A stretch of 64,000 bases of DNA, from the NCBI RefSeq assembly GCF_000380505.1, contig NZ_AQYH01000010.1, positions 496,001 through 560,000 of the forward strand, read 5' to 3'. Of the stretch, positions 1 to 8,068 are shown in pieces. Numbering within the stretch: position 1 is the stretch's first letter; every line of letters begins with the position of its first letter. The translations under genes and the position numbers were made by a program. The DNA comes from Kaistia granuli DSM 23481. Lineage in GTDB: Bacteria; Pseudomonadota; Alphaproteobacteria; Rhizobiales; Kaistiaceae. Below the pieces are notes generated by a model. It was not told the DNA's origin and did no database searches. It worked only from the letters and a program-made list of their open reading frames with translations.

Positions 1-2
1 TC

Positions 3-350
3 GACGACTATGTGACGACCGACGAGTTCGGGACCGAGACGCATGTGCCGCGCTACAAGGAAACGTTGCCGAACGGCGTCAGCTATACGGTGCTCGACCT
101 CGATCCGCGCAGCTTCTCGGACGACACGCCAGTATATGAAGTGCCGGCGGATCACTATTTTATGATGGGCGACAACCGCGACAATTCCACCGACAGTCGC
201 GTTCTGGGAGCAGTGGGCTACGTTCCGTTCGAGAACTTTGTCGGCCGTGCCGGCATGGTGTTCTTCTCCGTCGAGGAGGGTGCGCAGGCCTGGCAATTCT
301 GGAAGTGGCCCTGGACCGTTCGTTTTGACCGACTTTTTAAGGTGATCTGA
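3..350 (+). CDS. lepB: Signal peptidase I (C-terminal part)
   Basis: This is the 3' end of a membrane-bound leader peptidase that removes signal peptides from Sec-exported proteins on the outer face of the inner membrane. The reading frame is open from base 3 to the stop at 350. It holds the conserved SPase I box GDNRDNSTDSR, followed by the usual C-terminal part with GYVPFENFVGRAG. The N-terminal membrane anchor and the catalytic Ser and Lys lie upstream of the window, so they cannot be checked. The stop is 2 nt before the rnc start, which points to one transcript with rnc and era, as is common in alphaproteobacteria. Confidence 0.95.
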   Translation, partial: DDYVTTDEFGTETHVPRYKETLPNGVSYTVLDLDPRSFSDDTPVYEVPADHYFMMGDNRDNSTDSRVLGAVGYVPFENFVGRAGMVFFSVEEGAQAWQFWKWPWTVRFDRLFKVI

Positions 351-352
351 GC

Positions 353-1069
353 TTGGCCTCCGAAGAACCGTTGCAGCGTCTCGAAGAAAGGATTGGTCAT
401 CGGTTTTCGAGCCGCGGTCATCTGGTTCGTGCGCTGACCCATGCGAGCGCCGTGGCGGAGAGCCATCTGGCGCCGGGCGAAAGCTATCAGCGCCTGGAGT
501 TTCTGGGCGACCGCGTGCTGGCGCTCGTCATCGCCGACATGCTCCTCGAAGCGTTTCCCGATGCCGACGAGGGCGAGCTGGCGCGCCGGCTGACCGGGTT
601 GGTACGCAATGAGAGCTGCGCCGAAGTGGCGCTCGATATCGATCTCGGCAGCTGGATCCGGCTCGGCGGCGGCGAAGTGCAGTCCGGCGGACGGCGCAAG
701 GCCGCGATCCTCGGCGATGTCTGCGAGGCGGTGATCGGTGCTATCTTCGTCGATGGTGGATTGCCGGCGGCACGCGCCTTCATCGATCGCAACTGGCGCA
801 AGCGCATGCTCAACTGGACCGGGCCCTTGCGCGACGCCAAGACGACGCTGCAGGAATGGGTGCAGGGCCGCGGCCTTGCCGCCCCGAAATATGAAATTGC
901 CGAGCGGAGCGGGCCTGACCACGCTCCGCATTTTACAGTCGAAGTGAAGATCGAGGGCATGCCTATCGTCCTCGGTTCGGGCCGATCGCGGCGCGAGGCA
1001 GAGCAGAAGGCGGCGACCGCCGTGCTGCGTGCCCAGGGCGTATGGAGAGAAGAAACGCATGCCGTCTGA
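353..1069 (+). CDS. rnc: Ribonuclease III
   Basis: Endoribonuclease for double-stranded RNA that processes rRNA precursors and structured mRNAs; 238 aa, normal for the family. The RNase III signature (YQRLEFLGDRVLAL) is at residues about 45-58, the second acidic motif (DVCEAVIGAIFVDGG) is near residue 125, and a double-stranded RNA-binding domain fills about residues 155-233. The start is TTG, 2 nt after the lepB stop, and I see no better in-frame start nearby. The end overlaps the era start by 11 nt, so translation of rnc and era is probably coupled. Confidence 0.95.
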   Translation: MASEEPLQRLEERIGHRFSSRGHLVRALTHASAVAESHLAPGESYQRLEFLGDRVLALVIADMLLEAFPDADEGELARRLTGLVRNESCAEVALDIDLGSWIRLGGGEVQSGGRRKAAILGDVCEAVIGAIFVDGGLPAARAFIDRNWRKRMLNWTGPLRDAKTTLQEWVQGRGLAAPKYEIAERSGPDHAPHFTVEVKIEGMPIVLGSGRSRREAEQKAATAVLRAQGVWREETHAV

Positions 1070-1985
1070 TCTGGTGAATACCGAGGAGACCCCGACCCGC
1101 TGTGGTTTTGTCGCGCTGATCGGCGCGCCGAACGCCGGCAAGTCGACCCTCCTCAACCAGCTGGTGGGCACGAAGATATCGATCGTCACCCACAAGGTGC
1201 AGACGACGCGCGCCATCATGCGCGGCATCGCGCTCGAAGGCGCCTCGCAGATCATCTTCGTCGACACGCCCGGCATCTTCCAGCCGAAGCGCCGCCTCGA
1301 CCGCGCCATGGTGGAGACCGCCTGGGGCGGCGCCAAGGATGCCGATCTCATCTGCGTGCTGATCGATGCCGAGCGCAGCAACAAGGGCGAGACGGCCCAG
1401 ATCCTGGACAAGGTCGCGGCGATCAAGGGTCCGAAGATCCTGGTGATCAACAAGATCGACACGGTTCGCCACGAATCGCTGCTGGAAATGGCGGCGAAGG
1501 CCAATGCGACCGTGAAGTTCGAGCAGACCTTCATGATCTCGGCCCTCAAGGGCCATGGCTGCAAGGATCTGATGAGCTTCCTGGCCGGCCGCGTTCCGCT
1601 CGGTCCCTGGCTCTACCCCGAGGACCAGATCTCCGACCTGCCGCTTCGCGCGCTGGCCGCCGAGATCACGCGCGAGAAGATGTTCCTGCGCCTGCATGAC
1701 GAGCTGCCCTACCAGTCGACCGTCGAGACGGAACTCTGGAAGGACCAGGCCGACGGCTCGACCCGAATCGAGCAAACGATCTATGTCGAGCGCGAGAGCC
1801 AGAAGAAGATCGTCATCGGCCACAAGGGCGAGACGATCAAGGGTATCTCGATGGCCGCGCGCACCGAGATCCAGGAAATGGCCGAGCGGCCGGTCCACCT
1901 GTTCCTGTTCGTCAAGGTTCGCGAGAACTGGGGCGACGACCCGGAGCGATATCGCGAGATGGGGATCGAGTTCCCCCGCGGCTGA
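1059..1985 (+). CDS. era: GTPase Era
   Basis: Ras-like GTPase that binds the 3' end of 16S rRNA and helps mature the 30S subunit; 308 aa. The P-loop GAPNAGKS is at residues 22-29, followed by DTPGIFQPKRRLD (G3) and NKID (G4). A C-terminal KH domain contains VIGHKGETIKGIS. I chose the ATG at 1059, preceded by GGAGAGAAG, over an in-frame GTG at 1029 because of this ribosome-binding site and because the longer N-terminus would lie deep inside rnc. recO, often the next gene in related genomes, is not found after it. Confidence 0.96.
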   Translation: MPSDLVNTEETPTRCGFVALIGAPNAGKSTLLNQLVGTKISIVTHKVQTTRAIMRGIALEGASQIIFVDTPGIFQPKRRLDRAMVETAWGGAKDADLICVLIDAERSNKGETAQILDKVAAIKGPKILVINKIDTVRHESLLEMAAKANATVKFEQTFMISALKGHGCKDLMSFLAGRVPLGPWLYPEDQISDLPLRALAAEITREKMFLRLHDELPYQSTVETELWKDQADGSTRIEQTIYVERESQKKIVIGHKGETIKGISMAARTEIQEMAERPVHLFLFVKVRENWGDDPERYREMGIEFPRG

Positions 1986-2063
1986 GGCAGGATTTTGTTG
2001 CCTCTCCCTGAGGGATGCCTTTGCGAACATCGAAGGCGGTCACGGCGCACCGGCAGGGCCTCG

Positions 2064-2171
2064 TCGCCCCGGCGAAGGCCGGGGCCCATGAGCACCGGCC
2101 AGGCAAGCCGAATGCCAGCCTTCTGGCTGCTGGCCGGTGTGTCTGGATCCCGGCCTTCGCCGGGATGACGG
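2064..2171 (+). repeat. REP-like palindrome pair
   Basis: Part of the 450-base gene-free stretch 1986-2435. One palindrome has stem CCCCGGC (2067-2073), loop GAAG and stem GCCGGGG (2078-2084). A second has stem ATCCCGGC (2147-2154), loop CTTC and stem GCCGGGAT (2159-2166). Their cores are reverse complements of each other, so these are two copies of one unit in opposite orientation, as in REP/BIME doublets. A weaker CCAGCC/GGCTG hairpin lies between them. The tail CCGGGATGACGG recurs at 20289-20300 and 30725-30736. Confidence 0.7.
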
Positions 2172-2234
2172 CGGAAGGGCGCCGGTGTTGTGCGAAGTTC
2201 TCTCAGAGGAGACCTTTGCAGACCCCGTCCCTCT

Positions 2235-2356
2235 CATGCTGAGGAGCCCCGAAGGGGCGTCTCGAAGCAGGCAGAGCGGACGTGCAAGTCCAAGTGAATC
2301 CTGCCCTTCGGTCGTGCGTCTTCGAGACGGCTTTCTCCGAAAGCCTCCTCAGGATG
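2235..2356 (+). repeat. Palindromic MITE-like repeat element
   Basis: A roughly 122-bp non-coding unit bounded by imperfect inverted termini, CATGCTGAGGAG (2235-2246) and CTCCTCAGGATG (2345-2356), which match at 11 of 12 positions. Inside are three hairpins: GCCCC/GGGGC (2246-2258), CGTCT/AGACG (2317-2329) and GGCTTTC/GAAAGCC (2329-2345). The layout resembles the dispersed 'CCTCATG...CATGAGG' elements of many Hyphomicrobiales genomes. That link is from memory and not tested here. It carries no ORF with a recognisable product. Confidence 0.55.
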
Positions 2357-2435
2357 TTGGATATGGGGTGCTGCAGGACTGCTTTCAGGGTTCTGCAAGG
2401 GGCTCCAGAGGGTGAGGTGAAGAACGGCGGTCCGT

Positions 2436-3137
2436 TCAGCGCGGCGGATGCCCCGCGCGCTCGTCCCGCAGCCGCTTCATATAGTCCGCCAGCGTCCGGC
2501 CCTTCTCGGGTTTGAAGATGTCGTCGAGGATCGACGCATCGACGATGCGGTCTAGGCGGAACATGCGGAAATCCCCGCGCAGTTCGCACCAGGCCGTCGC
2601 CGTCCAGGCATGGCCCCAGGCCTCGATCGCCAGCGGTCGGATGACTCGCCCGGTCAGTGCCTCGGTGGCGCTGCGATAGTTCAATTGCATCTTGCGTCGC
2701 TGCCGGATCGCCTGCCGGAACAGGGGCAGTTGCGCATTGGCGGCGGCGATCAGGGCCGGTGAATTGACGCTGACCGCATCGCGCCAGATCTCGCCTCGGC
2801 GCGCTTCCGGGAGCACAGCGTCGATCTTGACCAGTGCCTCGCGGGCGGCCGCGGCGAGTTCGGGATCGGCCCAGGCCTCGACGAAACGGGCGCCGAGCGC
2901 CAGGCCCTCCAGCTCCGCCTGCGAGAAGGCGAGGGGCGGCAGCAGCAGAGTTCCGCGCAGCACATAGCCGACGCCGCGCTCGCCCTCGATCGGAACGCCG
3001 GTCGCCACCAGGGCGTCGATGTCGCGATAAACCGTCCGGACCGACACTTCCAGCCGATCGGCAATCTCCTGCGCCGTCCTGAGGCGGGCGCCGCGCAGGA
3101 TCTGCACGATATCGAACAGGCGGTCGGCGCGCCGCAT
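2436..3137 (-). CDS. WYL-domain transcriptional regulator (YafY type)
   Basis: A 233-aa DNA-binding regulator. An N-terminal winged helix-turn-helix (HTH_11) spans about residues 1-60 (MRRADRLFDIVQILR, then SVRTVYRDIDAL). A WYL ligand-sensing domain follows in the second half (MQLNYRSATEALTGRVIRPLAIEAWG). I chose the ATG at 3137 because the HTH begins directly there; the longer upstream frame is proline- and arginine-rich shadow sequence. The start lies 5 nt after the stop of the small gene at 3143-3445, so both are probably one operon read from the promoter near 3500. The ligand is unknown; autoregulation is an inference from the operator upstream. Confidence 0.88.
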   Translation of the reverse strand: MRRADRLFDIVQILRGARLRTAQEIADRLEVSVRTVYRDIDALVATGVPIEGERGVGYVLRGTLLLPPLAFSQAELEGLALGARFVEAWADPELAAAAREALVKIDAVLPEARRGEIWRDAVSVNSPALIAAANAQLPLFRQAIRQRRKMQLNYRSATEALTGRVIRPLAIEAWGHAWTATAWCELRGDFRMFRLDRIVDASILDDIFKPEKGRTLADYMKRLRDERAGHPPR

Positions 3138-3142
3138 GCGGA

Positions 3143-3445
3143 TCAGCCGGAATAGGCGACGGGATAGTAGCCGCGTTCGAAGGTCGGCCTGTCGATCAGG
3201 GCAGAGAAGGCGGCGGCATCGGGATTGGCGGCGAGCCGCTCGCTGGCAGTGCGGGCCGAGTCGCGATCGAGCCAGTGAACGATCTCCGTCCACCTGCCAT
3301 TTTCCGCGCGCGCGATGCTGCGCGCGAGAAAACCGCGCTGCCGGCGCAGGATCCCCATCGTGTCGTCGGCGGCCCGGACAAACTGGTGTTCGTCGATGCC
3401 GGGGACGAGGGAATAGGAGCTGATTTCCAGCACATTGCTGTTCAT
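3143..3445 (-). CDS. Small alpha/beta-barrel protein (ABM/NIPSNAP-like)
   Basis: A 100-aa protein beginning MNSNVLEISSYSLVPGIDE. Its pattern (short beta strand, 'PG..E.F..A', long helix, 'GF..R....ENG.W.E.V.W') is that of the dimeric ferredoxin-like barrel superfamily, which contains antibiotic-biosynthesis-monooxygenase-like and NIPSNAP proteins. No catalytic residue can be assigned. It is the first gene of a two-gene operon with the WYL regulator, so it may be the regulator's main target or act on its ligand; this is inference. The ATG at 3445 gives a compact domain, and upstream sequence is a promoter with an operator. Confidence 0.75.
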   Translation of the reverse strand: MNSNVLEISSYSLVPGIDEHQFVRAADDTMGILRRQRGFLARSIARAENGRWTEIVHWLDRDSARTASERLAANPDAAAFSALIDRPTFERGYYPVAYSG

Positions 3446-3489
3446 GGCGCGATCCCCGCGGATACTTTCGATGCTGCCAATATAACCAT

Positions 3490-3518
3490 ACCCAACTGAC
3501 AACGTTGTGTCAGTTGGT
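3490..3518 (-). promoter_or_regulatory. Promoter with symmetric operator for the WYL operon
   Basis: A perfect 9-bp inverted repeat, CCAACTGAC (3492-3500) and GTCAGTTGG (3509-3517), is separated by 8 bp. Read on the minus strand it lies across a sigma70-like promoter: -35 CTGACA, a 17-bp spacer and -10 TATGGT, about 35-55 bp upstream of the ATG at 3445. A bound dimer would block RNA polymerase. The inverted repeat is seen directly; its recognition by the WYL regulator encoded at 2436-3137 is inference. Confidence 0.65.
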
Positions 3519-3558
3519 TTCATGGCTCCTGACAGAATCGTCATGAGCCGAAGTCGGT

Positions 3559-4611
3559 CTATCGGGGGCTCCAGTCGACGAACCGGCCGTGGAAATCGGC
3601 GCGCGCAATCTCGCGGGTAGCGCCGCCGGGCCAGGTCGTCAGACGAACGCCGGCGGTTCCGGGTTTCTCGTCCGCCTCCATGCGGAGCCAGGCAAGCGGT
3701 GTCGCGGCCGTCGCCTTCCGCCCGACTTCGTCGAGGCTCGCCGTGATCGCCGCCTGCGTCGCGCCCGGCAGGTACTGCCACATGATGGTATGGGCCAGCA
3801 CACGCAGCGTCCCCGAAGTCTGAGGCGCGGACAGTCGCCGCTCGACCCAGGCCGCGGCATCCGCTTTCTCGACCCGCCATGAGGCGGCCGCCGCGACGTC
3901 GAGCGCGGCGCTGGCCCGAGCGAGCCGCTCCGTCTGGTCGGCCCAGATATAGGCGAGGAGCCGCTCGCGATCCCGCTTCGATCGGGGATCGAGCGGCTGG
4001 AGGTCGCAGCCGGCCCGTTCGAGGATCTTCAGCGGGGCGGCGGTGTCTGGCGCCGGGCCGCGCCATTCGGAGCGGATCCGGACGGGTGAATCCGCCGCGC
4101 CCCACGAGGCAGCGCCGAGTTCGTAGCGGTAGCGATCGAAACCGAGATTGAGCCCGATGCTGGCGCCGATTTCGTGCCAGGCGATCGGCAGGCCGATTTC
4201 CTGGCCAAGGATCAGGGCGCCTCCAAGCAGCACGGAGGAGCGGGCGACTTCGTTGGTCTGCGGCGGGCTGTCGAGCCAGTCGTGCAGGAATTGATCGTGC
4301 TCGCCGATCGCAGCGGTCAGCGCGTCGGCGAGAGTCTCGCCGTCGATGGTGTTTGGTGGGTAGGCGGCGGTGAGAGCCGGCGATCGGCCGGCGCGCTTCA
4401 AGGCGTGGAATCCGGCGGCTGCCCGAAGCGCCAGCGCGTCAGCGACGGGGTCGCCGGACCAGCCGAGGATACGCCGCCCGAAGCGGCTGGTCTCGTCCAG
4501 TCGCGCGCCGACGGCGTCGCAGACATCGGCGGTGAAGGGGGAGCCGAGGCCCCGGCACGCGGCAGCCTGGGCTTGAAACGCTTTCAGCACGGTCGCGGCC
4601 AGGCTCGTCAT
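3559..4611 (-). CDS. DUF2332 family protein
   Basis: A 350-aa cytoplasmic protein. I recognise the DUF2332 family from the N-terminal 'F..QA.AC...GSPF', the 'LGWSGDP..DALALRAAAGFHAL' stretch, and the later 'GASIGLNLGFDRYRYELG' and 'ERLARASAALDVA' segments. No biochemical function is established to my knowledge. The ATG at 4611 follows GAGGAAG on the minus strand. It is the last gene of a tight operon with the GFA protein (11-nt gap) and exonuclease III. The grouping does not reveal a pathway. Confidence 0.8.
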   Translation of the reverse strand: MTSLAATVLKAFQAQAAACRGLGSPFTADVCDAVGARLDETSRFGRRILGWSGDPVADALALRAAAGFHALKRAGRSPALTAAYPPNTIDGETLADALTAAIGEHDQFLHDWLDSPPQTNEVARSSVLLGGALILGQEIGLPIAWHEIGASIGLNLGFDRYRYELGAASWGAADSPVRIRSEWRGPAPDTAAPLKILERAGCDLQPLDPRSKRDRERLLAYIWADQTERLARASAALDVAAAASWRVEKADAAAWVERRLSAPQTSGTLRVLAHTIMWQYLPGATQAAITASLDEVGRKATAATPLAWLRMEADEKPGTAGVRLTTWPGGATREIARADFHGRFVDWSPR

Positions 4612-4622
4612 CGGTGGCTTCC

Positions 4623-5033
4623 TCAGCCGGTCGGTTCATCCAGATGCGAAGGCAGTTCGGCGTCGAAGCCCTTGCTGGCGCCGCGGCGGCTGCCGACCCA
4701 GATATTGTGCTGGACGGCGAAGCGGTCCGGCTCGTCGAGCGAGGCGAGGGTGACGTCGATCTTCAGGGGATCGTCGGTCGTCGTCATCATCAGCGGCGTG
4801 CCGCAATCGGCGCAGAAGTGCCGGCGGCCGGTGGCCGAGGATTCGTGGATCGCCGGCGTGCCGGCGGTCAGGCTGAAGGCGCTGGCGTCGAAGGTCGCCC
4901 AGGTCAGGAACAGCGCGCCGCTTGCCAGCTGGCACATGCGGCAATGGCAATGGCACACGATCCGCGGCGGCCGGTCGATGTTGTAGTGGATCCGGCCACA
5001 CAGGCAGCCGCCCGTGATCGGCGCCGCGCTCAT
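4623..5033 (-). CDS. GFA/CENP-V family zinc protein
   Basis: A 136-aa protein of the glutathione-dependent formaldehyde-activating (GFA) fold family. The zinc-binding cysteines typical of the fold are present: GGCLCG near the N-terminus, CHCHCRMCQ, and FCADCGTPL. Most bacterial members have no known substrate, so formaldehyde activation should not be assumed. I prefer the ATG at 5033; an in-frame TTG at 5045 would add four residues and overlap the stop of the exonuclease gene. It sits between the exonuclease III gene (8-nt gap) and the DUF2332 gene (11-nt gap), and is very likely cotranscribed with them. Confidence 0.85.
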   Translation of the reverse strand: MSAAPITGGCLCGRIHYNIDRPPRIVCHCHCRMCQLASGALFLTWATFDASAFSLTAGTPAIHESSATGRRHFCADCGTPLMMTTTDDPLKIDVTLASLDEPDRFAVQHNIWVGSRRGASKGFDAELPSHLDEPTG

Positions 5034-5041
5034 CACCTGGC

Positions 5042-5824
5042 TCAAATTGAAAGCTCCACATGGACCGGCACGTGATCGGACGGCTTGTCCCAGCCGCGCA
5101 CATGCTTGTCTATTCCGACGGAAACAAGCCGGTCGGCCGCCTGCGGCGACAACAGCAGATGATCGATGCGAATGCCGTTGTTCTTCTGGAAGGCGCCGGC
5201 CTGATAGTCCCAGAACGTATAGAGGCCGCCCTCGTCGGTGGTGGCGCGCAGCGCGTCGGTCAGGCCCAGCGTCTCGATCGCCCGGTAGGCCCTGCGGGTC
5301 TCGGGCTGGTAGAGCGCGTCGTTCAGCCAGAGCGACGGATCCTTGGCGTCGCGCGGCTCGGCGATCACGTTGTAGTCGCCGGCCAGAACCAGCGGCTCCT
5401 CATAGGTCAGCCGCTCGGCCGCCCACAGGCGCAGCCGTTCCATCCAGGCGAGCTTGTAGGGGAATTTCGGCGTGTCGATCGGATTGCCGTTCGGCAGATA
5501 GAGCGAGACGACGCGCAGCGCGCCGCTTGGCACCGAGAACACACCTTCGATGAAGCGGGCATGATCGTCGCCGTCGTCGCCCGGCAGGCCGCGGTTGACC
5601 TCGTCGAAGGGAAGTTTCGACAGCAGCGCGACGCCGTTGAAGCCCTTCTGGCCGTGGGTGGCGACATTGTAGCCGAGATCCTCGAAGGCCGAGGTCGGGA
5701 AGCCTTCGTCGACCGATTTGATCTCCTGCAGGCAGGCGATATCGGGCGAGGCTTCCTTCAGCCAGGCGAGGGCGGTGTCGATGCGGGCTTTGACGCCGTT
5801 GATGTTCCAGGTCGCGATCTTCAT
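5042..5824 (-). CDS. xth: Exodeoxyribonuclease III
   Basis: A 260-aa member of the exonuclease-endonuclease-phosphatase fold. It acts at abasic sites and 3' blocked ends in base excision repair. Visible family motifs are MKIATWNINGVKAR at the start, CLQEIKS with the metal-binding Glu, YLPNGNPIDT, LAGDYNVI, and the C-terminal IDHLLLS and SDHVPV with the catalytic His. The ATG at 5824 starts exactly at the canonical MKIATWN; upstream codons in frame look like noise. It heads the operon with the GFA and DUF2332 genes. Confidence 0.94.
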   Translation of the reverse strand: MKIATWNINGVKARIDTALAWLKEASPDIACLQEIKSVDEGFPTSAFEDLGYNVATHGQKGFNGVALLSKLPFDEVNRGLPGDDGDDHARFIEGVFSVPSGALRVVSLYLPNGNPIDTPKFPYKLAWMERLRLWAAERLTYEEPLVLAGDYNVIAEPRDAKDPSLWLNDALYQPETRRAYRAIETLGLTDALRATTDEGGLYTFWDYQAGAFQKNNGIRIDHLLLSPQAADRLVSVGIDKHVRGWDKPSDHVPVHVELSI

Positions 5825-6030
5825 GCGAAGCACACTAGCCGATCCGCCGCGCGTTGCCACCGGGGGGGCATGGCTTCGATCGTCTTGCACATCTGCTGTG
5901 CGACTTCCGCCACGAGCGCCAACGAGCCAACGGCGCGAAGCGCGCCTCGCCCCTTGGATCGGCCGTCGTCGCGACCTAACTCTAGGGCTCCGGCGAGGGC
6001 CGGAGTGTGAACCCGCAGAAGGAGGCTCGA

Positions 6031-6459
6031 ATGCCGGTCAGGACATCGGACGCGAAGTGGCAGGGTGATCTCAAGAGCGGCAAGGGGACCGTTCACGTCG
6101 GCAATGGCGTCTGGGAAGGCCAGTACAATTTCTCGTCGCGCTTCGAGGAAGGCAAGGGAACCAATCCCGAGGAGCTGATCGCGGCGGCCCATGCGGGCTG
6201 CTACTCGATGGCGCTGTCCGGCGGACTTTCCGGGGCCGGCTTCACGGTCGATACCATTTCCACCACGGCCAAGGTGAAGGTCGAGCCGGTGCCGTCCGGC
6301 GGATTCGCGATCACCCATATCCAGCTCATCACCGAGGCGAAGGTGCCGGGAATCGACAAGGCCACCTTTGACGGCATCGCCGCGGCGACCAAGGAAGGCT
6401 GTCCGGTATCGAAGGCCCTGAAGGCTGTGCCGATCGATCTCGACGCCAAGCTCGTCTGA
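6031..6459 (+). CDS. OsmC family peroxiredoxin
   Basis: A 142-aa OsmC-type protein predicted to reduce organic hydroperoxides with a reactive cysteine pair. The first cysteine is in the family motif NPEELIAAAHAGCYSMAL (near residue 55). The second is in the C-terminal half (KEGCPVSKAL). It begins MPVRTSDAKWQGDLKSGKG like E. coli OsmC rather than Ohr. The ATG at 6031 is preceded by an excellent GGAGG. It appears to be a single-gene unit. The 206-bp region before it, divergent from the xth gene, shows no clear regulatory motif. Confidence 0.9.
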   Translation: MPVRTSDAKWQGDLKSGKGTVHVGNGVWEGQYNFSSRFEEGKGTNPEELIAAAHAGCYSMALSGGLSGAGFTVDTISTTAKVKVEPVPSGGFAITHIQLITEAKVPGIDKATFDGIAAATKEGCPVSKALKAVPIDLDAKLV

Positions 6460-6545
6460 TCACCGGCCGCCCTTTCAAACCGCCGGCGCGTGGCTTGACC
6501 GCATGCGCCGGCTGGCCGACAGTCGCGCCCGAAAGTGGGGGTGAT

Positions 6546-8030
6546 ATGACCGATCCCGAGCCGTTCGACGTTCCGAAGCCGATTGCCAGCGAGGCATTCA
6601 CCGATCCCGATCTGGCGATTGCCCGGCTCGAGGAAATCTACGACCTCCACACGGCGCATCTGCGCGACCGTTTCGACGCGCTGCTGAAGGGGCATCCGCC
6701 CGTCGGCCGCGTCCGTGCGACCTATCCCGAGATCCGCTTCACCACGACGAGCTACGCCAAGATCGATTCGCGCCTCGCCTACGGCCATGTCTCGGGACCG
6801 GGCATCTACGCCACCACGGTGACGCAGCCGGGGCTGTTCCGGAACTATCTGAAGGAGCAGATCAAGCTTCTCGTGCGCAATCACGGCCTGCCGGTGACGG
6901 TCGGCCCATCGACGCTGCCGATCCCGCTGCATTTCGCCTTCCCGAACGGTGTGCATGTCGAAGGCCAGCTGGCCGAGCGGATCGAGCGGCCGCTGCGCGA
7001 CATGTTCGACGTGCCGGATCTCGCCGTCACCGACGACGCGATCGCCAACGGCACCTTCGAGCCGCTGCCGGGCATGCCGCTGCCGCTGGCGCCGTTCACC
7101 GCGCCGCGCATCGATTATTCGCTGTTCCGCCTGGCGCACTACACGGCGACCAATGCCGAGCATTTCCAGAACTTCGTGCTGTTCACCAACTACCAGTTCT
7201 ACATCGACGAGTTCTGCGTCCGCGCCCGCAAGCTGATGGCCGAGGGCGGCGGCGGCTACGAGGCGTTCGTCGAGCCCGGCAATGTGATCACGCCGGCGGG
7301 AAGCATGGAGCCTACCTCCGGCATCGCGCCGCCGCGCCTGCCGCAAATGCCCGCCTATCACCTGAAATTCGCCGGCAATGCCGGTCTGACGATGATCAAT
7401 ATCGGCGTCGGTCCCTCGAACGCCAAGACGATCACCGACCACGTGGCCGTGCTGCGGCCACACGCCTGGCTGATGCTCGGCCACTGCGCCGGCCTGCGCA
7501 ACACGCAGGCGCTCGGCGATTATGTGCTGGCGCATGGCTATGTGCGCGAGGACCATGTGCTCGATGCCGACCTGCCGACCTGGATCCCGATTCCGCCGCT
7601 CGCCGAGGTGCAGATCGCCCTCGAGGACGCGGTCGAGGCCGTGACCGGGCTCGAGGGCTACGACCTGAAGCGCATCATGCGGACGGGGACCGTCGCAACG
7701 ATCGACAACCGCAACTGGGAACTGCGCGACCACCGCGAGCCGGTGCAGCGCTTCTCGCAGTCGCGCGCCATCGCGCTCGACATGGAGTCGGCCACGATCG
7801 CGGCGAACGGCTTCCGCTTCCGCGTGCCCTACGGAACGCTGCTCTGCGTCTCGGACAAGCCGCTGCATGGCGAACTGAAGCTGCCGGGCATGGCGTCCGA
7901 CTTCTATCGCCGCCAGGTCGGCCAGCATCTGGAGATCGGCATCCGCGCCATGGAGATGCTGCGCGACATGCCGCCGGAGCGCCTGCATTCGCGCAAGCTC
8001 CGGAGCTTCACCGAGACGGCGTTCCAGTAG
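6546..8030 (+). CDS. amn: AMP nucleosidase
   Basis: A 494-aa enzyme that splits AMP into adenine and ribose 5-phosphate, so it adjusts the adenylate pool. It has the N-terminal AMP_N domain (about residues 10-175, with RATYPEIRFTTTSYAKIDSR) and a C-terminal nucleoside-phosphorylase-like domain (about 260-480). The latter includes INIGVGPSNAKTITDHVAVLRP and ALDMESATIAANGFRFRVPYGTLLCVSDKPLHGE, both characteristic of Amn. The ATG at 6546 follows a GGGGGTG stretch; the longer frame from 6495 has no family support. It converges on erpA with a hairpin in between. Confidence 0.95.
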   Translation: MTDPEPFDVPKPIASEAFTDPDLAIARLEEIYDLHTAHLRDRFDALLKGHPPVGRVRATYPEIRFTTTSYAKIDSRLAYGHVSGPGIYATTVTQPGLFRNYLKEQIKLLVRNHGLPVTVGPSTLPIPLHFAFPNGVHVEGQLAERIERPLRDMFDVPDLAVTDDAIANGTFEPLPGMPLPLAPFTAPRIDYSLFRLAHYTATNAEHFQNFVLFTNYQFYIDEFCVRARKLMAEGGGGYEAFVEPGNVITPAGSMEPTSGIAPPRLPQMPAYHLKFAGNAGLTMINIGVGPSNAKTITDHVAVLRPHAWLMLGHCAGLRNTQALGDYVLAHGYVREDHVLDADLPTWIPIPPLAEVQIALEDAVEAVTGLEGYDLKRIMRTGTVATIDNRNWELRDHREPVQRFSQSRAIALDMESATIAANGFRFRVPYGTLLCVSDKPLHGELKLPGMASDFYRRQVGQHLEIGIRAMEMLRDMPPERLHSRKLRSFTETAFQ

Positions 8031-8044
8031 GCGGCAGATCGGAG

Positions 8045-8064
8045 CCGCTTCCCTCGGGAAGCGG
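8045..8064 (+). terminator. Hairpin between amn and erpA
   Basis: CCGCTTCC (8045-8052) and GGAAGCGG (8057-8064) form a perfect 8-bp stem with a CTCG loop, 15 nt after the amn stop and 5 nt before the erpA stop. The plus-strand tail TCCCTT is only weakly U-rich, so efficiency is uncertain. The convergent position supports a terminator role. Confidence 0.5.
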
Positions 8065-8068
8065 TCCC

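Noticed and set aside
6201-7988. 595-codon open frame antisense to amn
   Set aside because: The AMP nucleosidase on the plus strand has complete family motifs; this frame is repetitive Arg/His/Gln-rich shadow.
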